A stretch of 8,470 nucleotides of DNA from an uncultured Bacteroidota bacterium (lineage in GTDB: Bacteria > Bacteroidota > Bacteroidia > Chitinophagales > S012-47). A model generated the notes under the pieces. The model was not told the DNA's origin, ran no database searches, and saw only the letters and a program-made list of their open reading frames with translations. Numbering within the stretch: position 1 is the stretch's first letter; the number at the start of each line of letters is the position of its first letter. The position numbers and the translations under genes were made by a program. The stretch covers positions 1-8,470 of the forward strand of contig CAJXXO010000101.1 in the NCBI GenBank assembly GCA_913062655.1, in the 5' to 3' direction. Positions 1-5,357 of this stretch are shown here, one piece after another.

Positions 1-103
1 CGAATTCAAATAATAGGTCAAATACCGTTTGGTAAAATTGCTTGGCTCGTTCAATGTCTGTGGTAGCGATTTCGAGCCATTGGATGGGATTGGGCATAAC
101 CAT
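1..103 (-). CDS. VOC/glyoxalase-fold protein, N-terminal fragment (runs off the left edge)
   Basis: A minus-strand reading frame opens with ATG at 103 (or the in-frame ATG at 97) and stays open to the window edge, giving about 32 to 34 residues. The residues read MPNPIQWLEIATTD, then IERAKQFYQTVFDL. This is the usual first beta strand and helix of vicinal-oxygen-chelate proteins of the PhnB/glyoxalase/bleomycin-resistance type (W-x-E-I-x-x-x-D followed by RAKxFYxxVF). The family includes metal-dependent lyases, dioxygenases and drug-binding proteins. The first metal or ligand position and everything after it lie outside the window, so the substrate cannot be given. The two possible starts differ by two codons and I cannot choose between them. 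The gene lies downstream of the RNA methyltransferase on the same strand after a 90-base gap in which I see no strong terminator. Confidence 0.8.
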   Translation of the reverse strand, partial: MVMPNPIQWLEIATTDIERAKQFYQTVFDLLFEF

Positions 104-193
104 TGGGTTTAGGGTGAACAAATAACAGTACGTTAAAAGTATTAAATATTTAGGAAATACGCGCTATGCTGAGGGTCAGGAAAGTATATAAAA

Positions 194-991
194 TTACAGG
201 CCACGTTGCCGCAAGGCTTCATAGGCAACAATGCCAGTCGCGACAGATACATTCAAACTGTCATTAACGCCCAGCATAGGTATCTTGATCTGTATCTCGG
301 CCTTGTCGAGCCAGAAAGGGGAGAGACCGGTAGCTTCTGTACCCAGCAATAAGGCAATAGGGCCGGAGAGGTCAGCTTCATCGTATCGGTGCGTAGCGGT
401 AATGGCTGTTGCTACCGTAGCGATACCCTTGTCCTGTAGCCAGGCATAGCAGGTGGCATTGTCGGAGACTACCAGCGGAACATTAAAGAAGCAACCCACA
501 CTGCTTCGTATCACATTGGGGTTATACATGTCGGTATGTGGATCGCAGACAATGACGGCATCGGCACCTACGCCATCAGCCGTGCGTAGGATGGCGCCCA
601 GGTTACCGGGCTTTTCAATCGCTTCTGCAATAAGTAGTAAGGGGTTTTTCGATAGCTGTAAGTCGGCCAATTTGTGTGTCTGCTGATGTACAATGGCCAC
701 CAAACCATCCTTTTGATCTCGGTAGGCAATTTTCTCGAACACAACTTTTGAAATGGGCACTACAATAGAATTCGAGATACCTTGAGAGAGCCATTTTTGG
801 CACCATTGTTCACGATCCAGCTCCTCGCACCAGTACAATTGTTCTACTTGATAGCCCGCCTGGATCGCCATGTCGATCTCTTTCCCCCCTTCCACGAGAA
901 AGGTGCCCGACTGTTTGCGGGTGCGTGCCTTTTGCAGCGCTTGCACATGTTTGATCTTTGGATTGGCGGTACTGCTGATGAGCGGATGCAT
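194..991 (-). CDS. TrmH/SpoU-family RNA 2'-O-methyltransferase
   Basis: This 265-residue protein has the two-part architecture of SpoU methyltransferases. Residues 1 to about 105 form an L30e-like RNA-binding domain (TANPKIKHVQALQKARTRKQ, then FLVEGGKEI at 31-39). Residues 115-265 form the knotted SPOUT catalytic domain. All three family motifs are visible: motif 1 at 126-136 (EKPGNLGAILR, with Asn130 and Arg136), motif 2 at 216-223 (LGTEATGL), and motif 3 at 237-251 (IPM followed by NDSLNVSVA). Proteins of this type transfer a methyl group from S-adenosylmethionine to a ribose 2'-hydroxyl in rRNA or tRNA. The two-domain form resembles rRNA enzymes such as RlmB or TsnR more than tRNA TrmH, but the target cannot be read from the sequence. 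The gene lies beyond the rpmA terminator, so it is probably transcribed on its own. A near -7 box (TACTTTTA at 996-1003) is too close to the ATG to be convincing. Confidence 0.93.
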   Translation of the reverse strand: MHPLISSTANPKIKHVQALQKARTRKQSGTFLVEGGKEIDMAIQAGYQVEQLYWCEELDREQWCQKWLSQGISNSIVVPISKVVFEKIAYRDQKDGLVAIVHQQTHKLADLQLSKNPLLLIAEAIEKPGNLGAILRTADGVGADAVIVCDPHTDMYNPNVIRSSVGCFFNVPLVVSDNATCYAWLQDKGIATVATAITATHRYDEADLSGPIALLLGTEATGLSPFWLDKAEIQIKIPMLGVNDSLNVSVATGIVAYEALRQRGL

Positions 992-1050
992 GGTATAAAA
1001 GTAGGGGATAAGCAGATGAGTTTATATGAGAACAAGTCAATCAATGGCAC

Positions 1051-1080
1051 AAAAAAAGGCTGCCTCGAGGGAGACAGCCT
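1051..1080 (-). terminator. Rho-independent terminator of rplU-rpmA
   Basis: Read on the minus strand, a 10-bp stem AGGCTGTCTC / GAGGCAGCCT (one G-T wobble) closes a CCTC loop and is followed directly by seven T (1051-1057). It begins 24 bases after the rpmA stop codon, which is the classic position. The other side has no T tract, so it works in one direction only. Confidence 0.9.
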
Positions 1081-1103
1081 TCTATCTTTTGTGAAGGGAA
1101 GGA

Positions 1104-1790
1104 TTACTTTTCTTCCATCAATTTCTTTACCTGGCCTTTCCAATCGTCAGCGATCATCTTTTCCTTGCTCACACCGGCCACTTTCTCTGCCAGTGCATCC
1201 ATCTCCTCTTCGGTCATGTCCAGGATCTGTTGATAGCTGGTAATACCGGCCTCATTCAACTTCTTTTCAAAGGCAGGACCAACACCAGATATCTTTTTCA
1301 GATCGTCTTTATCACCCGCTGGAGCAGTTTTCGCTTCTGCTTTAGGCGCTTCTGCTTTAGGTGATTCTTTCTTTTCTGCTTTTGGCTCAGCTTTGGTTTC
1401 AGTCGCTTTCTCTTTGCCCTTACCATTTTCGGTCAACTGCCCGGGTGAAGGTACCTCCTCTGGCGTGCCTTTTACTTGGGCAGCGCGAGGCGCTGTGGCG
1501 GTGTCGATCTTTCCGGCCAATAGCTCTGCATGTACTTCAGGAGAAACAATGGATACAAAATTGCGATCCAGCCGCTTCTTCTCAAATACAACCACGCCAT
1601 CTATCTTAGCGAAAATAGTGTGGTCCTTACCCATGCCTACATTACGGCCAGGGTGATATTTGGTACCGCGCTGACGAACGATAATGCTGCCAGCCTGGGC
1701 GGTTTGTCCTCCGAAAATCTTGACTCCGAGTCTTTTACTTTCCGATTCGCGTCCGTTACGCGAACTACCCATTCCTTTTTTGTGCGCCAT
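1104..1790 (-). CDS. rpmA: 50S ribosomal protein L27 with long C-terminal extension
   Basis: Residues 1-84 are a complete bacterial L27: MAHKKGMGSSRNGRESESKR, then GVKIFGG, RQRGTKYHPG and MGKDHTIFA. Its N-terminal tail reaches towards the peptidyl-transferase centre. The N-terminus is already in mature form (MAHKK), so no Firmicutes-type cleaved leader is present. L27 normally ends near residue 85-90, but this protein continues to 228. Residues about 85-125 are a nondescript linker. Residues 126-159 are low-complexity and rich in Lys, Ala, Pro and Glu (KAEP-type repeats). Residues 160-228 form a compact domain starting DDLKKISGVGPAFEKKLNEA, with the G-V-G-P turn and flanking helices of a helix-hairpin-helix, followed by TEEEMDALAEKV and a basic/acidic tail. 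Similar HhH-like tails are known to me on some L21 proteins, which makes the placement on L27 notable. The gene follows rplU by 26 bases and the pair ends at the terminator at 1051-1080. The frame is continuous from L27 through the tail. Confidence 0.95.
   Translation of the reverse strand: MAHKKGMGSSRNGRESESKRLGVKIFGGQTAQAGSIIVRQRGTKYHPGRNVGMGKDHTIFAKIDGVVVFEKKRLDRNFVSIVSPEVHAELLAGKIDTATAPRAAQVKGTPEEVPSPGQLTENGKGKEKATETKAEPKAEKKESPKAEAPKAEAKTAPAGDKDDLKKISGVGPAFEKKLNEAGITSYQQILDMTEEEMDALAEKVAGVSKEKMIADDWKGQVKKLMEEK
1333..1362. repeat. Tandem 15-bp repeat in the rpmA linker
   Basis: Two adjacent copies of GCTTCTGCTTTAGGC (second copy ending in T, 14 of 15 identical) encode successive K-A-E-A-P-type units in the L27 linker (residues about 143-152). 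A degenerate third unit follows (TTCTGCTTTTGGC near 1374-1386). The repeat is a whole number of codons, so copy-number change would lengthen or shorten the linker without shifting the frame. Confidence 0.75.
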
Positions 1791-1816
1791 GCTACTGGGT
1801 TTTTATTTGCTTCTGT

Positions 1817-2125
1817 TTAGGAAATGCCTTCAATTACAATCTTTGTCAACTGCTGACGGTGACCGTTCAGCTTTTGATAGCCTTTTCTGCGCTTCTTTTT
1901 GAACACCAGTACCTTATCTCCTTGCATGTGGGCAAGAATCTTGGCATTCACTTTAGCGCCTGAAACGGTAGGTGTACCTACTTCAACTTTGCCATCATTG
2001 TCTTTCAACAAAACCTGGTCAAAAGTCACCTTAGCGCCTTCTTCACCCTCAAGACGGTTAACAAAAACCTCCTGACCCTTCTCTACTTTGATCTGCTGAC
2101 CGGCAATATCTACGATTGCGTACAT
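1817..2125 (-). CDS. rplU: 50S ribosomal protein L21
   Basis: This is a 102-residue protein of normal L21 length. It opens with MYAIVDIAGQQIKVEKGQ, the universal L21 start (YAIV...GGKQ-like, here GQQ). It contains FDQVLLKDNDGKVEVGTP and the conserved basic segment VFKKKRRKGYQKLNGHRQQ at about 74-92, the part that contacts 23S rRNA. The protein ends TKIVIEGIS with no extension. It is the first gene of the rplU-rpmA pair, with the promoter at 2148-2178 just upstream and rpmA 26 bases downstream. The two proteins assemble into the large subunit and are usually co-transcribed in bacteria. fmt lies upstream on the same strand and could contribute read-through. Confidence 0.97.
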   Translation of the reverse strand: MYAIVDIAGQQIKVEKGQEVFVNRLEGEEGAKVTFDQVLLKDNDGKVEVGTPTVSGAKVNAKILAHMQGDKVLVFKKKRRKGYQKLNGHRQQLTKIVIEGIS

Positions 2126-2147
2126 GATTTATGTTTTTAACGGCTCG

Positions 2148-2178
2148 CAAAATTAGAAAATACTTTCCAATAAAACAA
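2148..2178 (-). promoter_or_regulatory. Bacteroidota-type promoter of rplU-rpmA
   Basis: On the minus strand, TAATTTTG (2155 down to 2148) matches the Bacteroidota -7 consensus TAnnTTTG exactly. A TTG (2178 down to 2176) lies 20 bases upstream, the spacing expected for the -33 element (here ATTG rather than TTTG). Transcription would start near 2141, leaving a leader of about 16 bases before the rplU ATG at 2125. The region is AT-rich and lies between the fmt stop and rplU. Confidence 0.65.
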
Positions 2179-2193
2179 TGGGTTATCCACGCC

Positions 2194-3111
2194 TTAGAGC
2201 CCACGTAGCAACTCTTCTGTTGACATTCTGCGCTTTCCTTCAAGCTGGCAGTCGGTTACCACCAGAAAACCCTCTGGCAATACCAGTTTGATGTAGGTTT
2301 CATAATCGCTCAAAATGCGACCCACGGAGAAGGCGTGGTCGGTGATTTCTTTCTCTGTATGAAAGATTTTAAGTCTTTTCTCTTCCCACATTGTCCAGGC
2401 ACCGGGGTAAGGGCTCAACCCACGAATAAAATTGTAAGTATCATCCAGGGATTGTGCAAAGGTCACTTCACAATCTTTGGTAAAAATTTTTGGGGCGGCT
2501 TTTGTGGAGGTCTGATCGCGTTGGATGGTGGTGATCACACGGTTTTCTTCGATTGCCAGGGTCGTGTCCAACACCAGGCGGGCCCCTACTTCCATCAATT
2601 TGTCGTGCAACTGGCCGGCTGTCTCTTGTTCGCCAATGGCTACTCTTTCCTGAAAGATGATATTGCCCGTATCCACCTTCTTTTCCAGGAAGAAAGTAGT
2701 GACCCCCGTTTCTTTTTCTCCATTGATGATAGCCCAATTGATAGGAGCCGCTCCTCGGTAGTCGGGAAGGAGGGACGCATGCAGATTGAAGGTGCCCTTG
2801 GGTGGCATATCGAATATGGCGGCCGGCAAAATCCGAAAGGCGACCACCACGAAGAGATCCGCCTCCAGTTGGCGCAACTGCTCCTGGAAATCGGGGTCTT
2901 TCAGGTTTTTGGGTTGCCACACCGGAAGTCCTTTGCCTATCGCGTACTGCTTTACGGGTGACTGCTGCACTTTCAATCCTCTACCGGCAGGTTTGTCGGG
3001 TGCGGTGATGACACCTTTGATGGCAAAGCCAGCCTTGTAAAGAATATCCAGGGAGGGGACGGCAAAATCCGGTGTCCCCATAAACACTATCGACAACTCA
3101 TGCTCACTCAT
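2194..3111 (-). CDS. fmt: Methionyl-tRNA formyltransferase
   Basis: This 305-residue enzyme transfers a formyl group from 10-formyltetrahydrofolate to the amino group of methionyl-initiator tRNA in the cytoplasm. The N-terminal formyltransferase domain begins IVFMGTPDFAVPSL (residues 8-21). The tRNA-contacting loop TAPDKPAGRGLKVQQSPVK lies at 36-54. The catalytic triad is present: Asn109 and His111 in NLHASLLPDYRGAAPINWAI (109-128), and Asp147 in KKVDTGNI. The C-terminal oligonucleotide-binding domain starts at about residue 207, with the usual PKIFTKD and IRGLSPYPGAWT (239-250). Length and order are typical of the family. It is upstream of rplU on the same strand with a 68-base gap holding the rplU promoter. 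No clear -7/-33 pair is visible ahead of fmt; the ATG at 3111 is set by alignment of the GTPDFA motif near the N-terminus. Confidence 0.97.
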   Translation of the reverse strand: MSEHELSIVFMGTPDFAVPSLDILYKAGFAIKGVITAPDKPAGRGLKVQQSPVKQYAIGKGLPVWQPKNLKDPDFQEQLRQLEADLFVVVAFRILPAAIFDMPPKGTFNLHASLLPDYRGAAPINWAIINGEKETGVTTFFLEKKVDTGNIIFQERVAIGEQETAGQLHDKLMEVGARLVLDTTLAIEENRVITTIQRDQTSTKAAPKIFTKDCEVTFAQSLDDTYNFIRGLSPYPGAWTMWEEKRLKIFHTEKEITDHAFSVGRILSDYETYIKLVLPEGFLVVTDCQLEGKRRMSTEELLRGL

Positions 3112-3247
3112 ACTTCGAAGATAGCGATATGCGGGGAAGTAGAAGTGGAAAATTAATCGGAATACCTTTCATGGTTTTAGGACAATTTTCTGCCCTTTGG
3201 TATGTTTACGTGTTGGTAGTACGCAATTATTGTAACGAAACCCATTC

Positions 3248-3841
3248 ATGTCATACCTACCGTTTTGGCTCATTCTTTGGTTACTGCCTGGTACACAGAC
3301 TACTACTGAAACCATCACCTACAAGGTGTACTTCAGTGGAAGTGATATTGGTACTATTACGGCTACCAAAAAAACAATAGGCAATACGGAGCACTACAGT
3401 GTATTTTCTGACGTGGAATACAATTCCTGGCTGTACGACCATCAGCGGACTACTAATGTATCAGGCGTAATGGTGCGAGGTGCGCTGGCAGAAAGCCGGT
3501 CGAAGGTGACAGAGTACGGTGAAATAGAGGTAGATGCGCATACCAAGCGCAAAGGCGACAGCTACACGGCCAAGCCACATGATGGCGAAGCATTTACAGT
3601 AGACGGACCCATCGATTTCATCTCGATCATGCTGTACTTTCAGGAGCCTAAAGGGAAAAGTCGCATTTATTCAGAATCACACCTTGACTTCTGTAAAGTG
3701 AAGCCTATAGGAAATGGCGTATACGAGTACGAAACCCCTGAAGGAAAGACCAACGACTACAAGTACGAAAATGGCAAATTGGTAGAAGTGAAAATTTATC
3801 GCACGCTTGTCAATCTGACCATCGAACGAGCCAGTCCTTAG
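3248..3841 (+). CDS. Putative exported protein, DUF6134-like (tentative)
   Basis: This 197-residue protein begins with a hydrophobic stretch (residues 3-15, LPFWLILWLLPG), then TQTTTETITYKVYFSGSDIG. The stretch resembles a short signal peptide but lacks the usual basic residues before the hydrophobic core. The rest is strand-rich and polar: a repeated Y-x-V-x-F-S pattern, residues 60-95 (LYDHQRTTNVSGVMVRGALAE), and a C-terminal YETPEGKTNDYKYENGKLVE. The pattern, a beta-sheet protein with a late E-Y-x-x-x-x-G-K-L-V-E strand, recalls the Bacteroidota DUF6134/DUF3108-type envelope proteins of unknown function. That is an impression, not an alignment. The gene diverges from fmt across 136 bases and converges on the glycosyltransferase: its TAG (3839-3841) overlaps the opposite TAA (3838-3840). 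It is probably monocistronic. Function unknown. Confidence 0.85.
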   Translation: MSYLPFWLILWLLPGTQTTTETITYKVYFSGSDIGTITATKKTIGNTEHYSVFSDVEYNSWLYDHQRTTNVSGVMVRGALAESRSKVTEYGEIEVDAHTKRKGDSYTAKPHDGEAFTVDGPIDFISIMLYFQEPKGKSRIYSESHLDFCKVKPIGNGVYEYETPEGKTNDYKYENGKLVEVKIYRTLVNLTIERASP

Positions 3842-4833
3842 CGCTTGAAAAAGAAGCCCGGTAAAGCTTCCCGCTCCGGCTTTTTCAGCACATGAATCAG
3901 CCAGAATCCCTTCAAAAAACCCCAACCGTAGTTGTACAACTGGATAAATGTAGCCGGTATGGCCATTAGCGTAATGGACAGGTTGCCGGTCTTGGCCAGG
4001 GCATCTACCGTGATGATGAGCAACAGGGCCAACAAGGGCAGTAAAAACACCACATGCCACAGTAGGGCCAACAGCACTAGCGCTATGCTGCCAAGTAGGA
4101 AGGCCGTGGGAAAGAAATAGACCATTTTCCAGCTCCGCGGGTGCCATTTCATCAATACATTGCGCACCACCCCAAATTTGTACACTTGATTGCTAAACTT
4201 GGAGAAGTCGATCCTCCGCTTGTGATACACATAGGCATCTGCGATCAATCCAATGGAAAATCCGGCCTGCATAATGCGATAAGACAAGTCGGGATCCTCA
4301 CCCGGATGAATGTCGCCATAGCCGCCTACGGCTTCATAGACCTCCCGGCTGATGCCCATATTGAAACTGCGGGGTTGATAATTGTCCAGCTTGTTTTCCT
4401 TGCCCCGCACTCCTCCCGTAGTGATGACGGAGGTCATGGCATAGTTGATGGCTTTTTGGGTATGGGTAAAGGACTCGTGCGCGGTATCCGGCCCCCCGTA
4501 GGCGTCTAAAGGGTGTTCTGCCAAAAAGCGCTCTACCGTTTCAAAGTAGTGGGGCGGAATCAAACAATCCGAATCAAAGAAAAGCAGGTAATCTCCCTTC
4601 GCTTTGGCCATGCCAAAGTTCCTGCTGTCGCCCGGGCCCGAATTGTCTTTGTAGAAGTATCGAATATCCAACTGGTCGGCATATCGATCGACCACTGCCT
4701 TGCAATCGTCCGTAGAGCCATCTTCCACGATGACCAATTCAAAATTTTTTTGGGTCTGCCGGGTCAGACTATCGAGAAGTTCTTCTACTTCCTGTGGCCG
4801 GTTATATACCGGGATGATTACCGAAAACAACAT
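3838..4833 (-). CDS. Membrane-anchored family 2 glycosyltransferase
   Basis: This 331-residue protein has an N-terminal GT-A domain of family GT2: FSVIIPVYNRPQEVEELLDS (3-22), IVEDGSTDD (35-43), and SGPGDSRNFGMAKAKGDYLL (65-84). The metal- and sugar-nucleotide-binding DSD is at 87-89 (FFDSDC), and the acceptor-side Glu179-Asp180 lies in HPGEDPDLSYRI. Residues from about 238 to 313 are strongly hydrophobic and suggest two or three membrane segments (about 240-260, 262-280 and 288-313), followed by a basic tail (KKPEREALPGFFFKR). GT2 enzymes of this shape add a sugar from a nucleotide donor to a lipid or polysaccharide at the inner face of the cytoplasmic membrane. Donor and acceptor cannot be read, and no other polysaccharide gene is nearby. 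It follows the SpoIIAA-like gene by 34 bases, within which a -7 box sits at 4853-4860. Its stop overlaps the convergent gene by 4 bases. Confidence 0.93.
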   Translation of the reverse strand: MLFSVIIPVYNRPQEVEELLDSLTRQTQKNFELVIVEDGSTDDCKAVVDRYADQLDIRYFYKDNSGPGDSRNFGMAKAKGDYLLFFDSDCLIPPHYFETVERFLAEHPLDAYGGPDTAHESFTHTQKAINYAMTSVITTGGVRGKENKLDNYQPRSFNMGISREVYEAVGGYGDIHPGEDPDLSYRIMQAGFSIGLIADAYVYHKRRIDFSKFSNQVYKFGVVRNVLMKWHPRSWKMVYFFPTAFLLGSIALVLLALLWHVVFLLPLLALLLIITVDALAKTGNLSITLMAIPATFIQLYNYGWGFLKGFWLIHVLKKPEREALPGFFFKR

Positions 4834-4852
4834 CGCAGCTAGAATTGGTGGT

Positions 4853-4860
4853 CAAAGGTA
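4853..4860 (-). promoter_or_regulatory. Possible -7 box for the glycosyltransferase gene
   Basis: TACCTTTG on the minus strand is an exact match to TAnnTTTG, 19 bases before the ATG at 4833. No TTG lies at the right distance upstream (the nearest is about 28 bases away), so only half a promoter is seen. About four such octamers are expected by chance on both strands of a window this size; its position is what makes it plausible. Confidence 0.4.
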
Positions 4861-4867
4861 GGAGATT

Positions 4868-5242
4868 TCACTCGGCTGTCAGCCATGCCAACGCTTGATC
4901 CGGGTGGGAGAAACTGCGAACGGTGAAGCCGCGGTTTTGGGTGAACGTCTCGAACAACAGCACCTCCTTGGACACGACCTCTTCCTGTGGGGGCAATACG
5001 GCTTCACGCATAGTAATCGGTACGCCCTCTTGCACCATCTGCTCTACAATCTGATGCAGCTCCCGCCAATCTTCAATGGCCTTCAATTCCCGGCAATCGG
5101 CCAGTACCCTAAAGCAGCCTTTTTGCATGGCGAGGTCTGTAATCTTACCTACAGCATGTAGCATGGCCCCCTTGGGCATAGGCGACTTGTAGGTTACCCG
5201 TATGTAATGCCTGTCCGGGATATACTCAAGGTGAATAGCCAT
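4868..5242 (-). CDS. Small SpoIIAA/STAS-like protein
   Basis: I place the start at the ATG at 5242, giving 124 residues (MAIHLEYIPDRHYIRVTYKS...). A longer open frame reaches 5368, but its extra 42 residues (LILLCLKLQWICVNHKG and so on) do not look like part of the domain and would overlap the divergent gene. The start at 5242 also lies 16 bases after an exact -7 box. The fold pattern is that of SpoIIAA/STAS-like proteins: an N-terminal strand pair, GKITDLAMQKGCFRVLADCR (32-51) with the central strand and loop, and a C-terminal helix ending FETFTQNRGFTVRSF...ALAWL (97-121). Classical STAS anti-sigma antagonists carry a phosphorylatable Ser in the loop after the central strand. Here that loop reads ADCRELKAI, with no Ser, so anti-sigma antagonism is not supported. 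Such stand-alone SpoIIAA-like proteins are common in Bacteroidota and have no known function. It is followed by the glycosyltransferase after 34 bases and may be co-transcribed with it. Confidence 0.8.
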   Translation of the reverse strand: MAIHLEYIPDRHYIRVTYKSPMPKGAMLHAVGKITDLAMQKGCFRVLADCRELKAIEDWRELHQIVEQMVQEGVPITMREAVLPPQEEVVSKEVLLFETFTQNRGFTVRSFSHPDQALAWLTAE

Positions 5243-5258
5243 GAGAGATAATTTTACC

Positions 5259-5266
5259 CAAATATA
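5259..5266 (-). promoter_or_regulatory. Possible -7 box for the SpoIIAA-like gene
   Basis: TATATTTG on the minus strand matches TAnnTTTG exactly and lies 16 bases before the ATG at 5242, implying a leader of about 10 bases. No convincing -33 TTG stands 19 to 20 bases upstream. Its position supports the shorter start chosen for this gene. Confidence 0.45.
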
Positions 5267-5357
5267 AGAGACAAAGCGGATGCCTTGCATTTGCTGCCCA
5301 ATACCCTTATGGTTTACGCAAATCCATTGTAATTTTAGGCATAGTAGAATCAAAGGT

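Noticed and set aside
169..179. CTGA-GGG-TCAG inverted repeat downstream of the methyltransferase gene
   Set aside because: The stem is only 4 bp and is not followed by a T tract on the minus strand, so it does not qualify as a terminator.
844..1143. Minus-strand open frame spanning the rpmA terminator
   Set aside because: It runs through a strong terminator and overlaps both the rpmA 3' end and the methyltransferase 5' end in other frames, so it is not a plausible gene.
2335..2961. 208-residue open frame on the plus strand opposite fmt
   Set aside because: It lies wholly antisense to an fmt gene with all catalytic residues intact, and its translation has no recognisable domain pattern. It is a shadow of fmt codon bias.
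3113..3120. Perfect palindrome CTTCGAAG two bases upstream of the fmt ATG
   Set aside because: A single 8-bp palindrome with no second copy or flanking symmetry is within chance expectation and cannot be called an operator.
4141..4842. Two plus-strand open frames (4141-4509 and 4513-4842) opposite the glycosyltransferase
   Set aside because: Both are antisense to a clear GT2 coding sequence and show no independent family signature.
5280..5357. Upstream extension of the oxidoreductase frame (26 extra residues from the ATG at 5280)
   Set aside because: The added residues (MPCICCPIPLWF...) precede the first Rossmann strand, look non-protein-like, and lie in the divergent promoter region. The ATG at 5358 sits 7 residues from the flavin-binding motif and has AAAGG before it.
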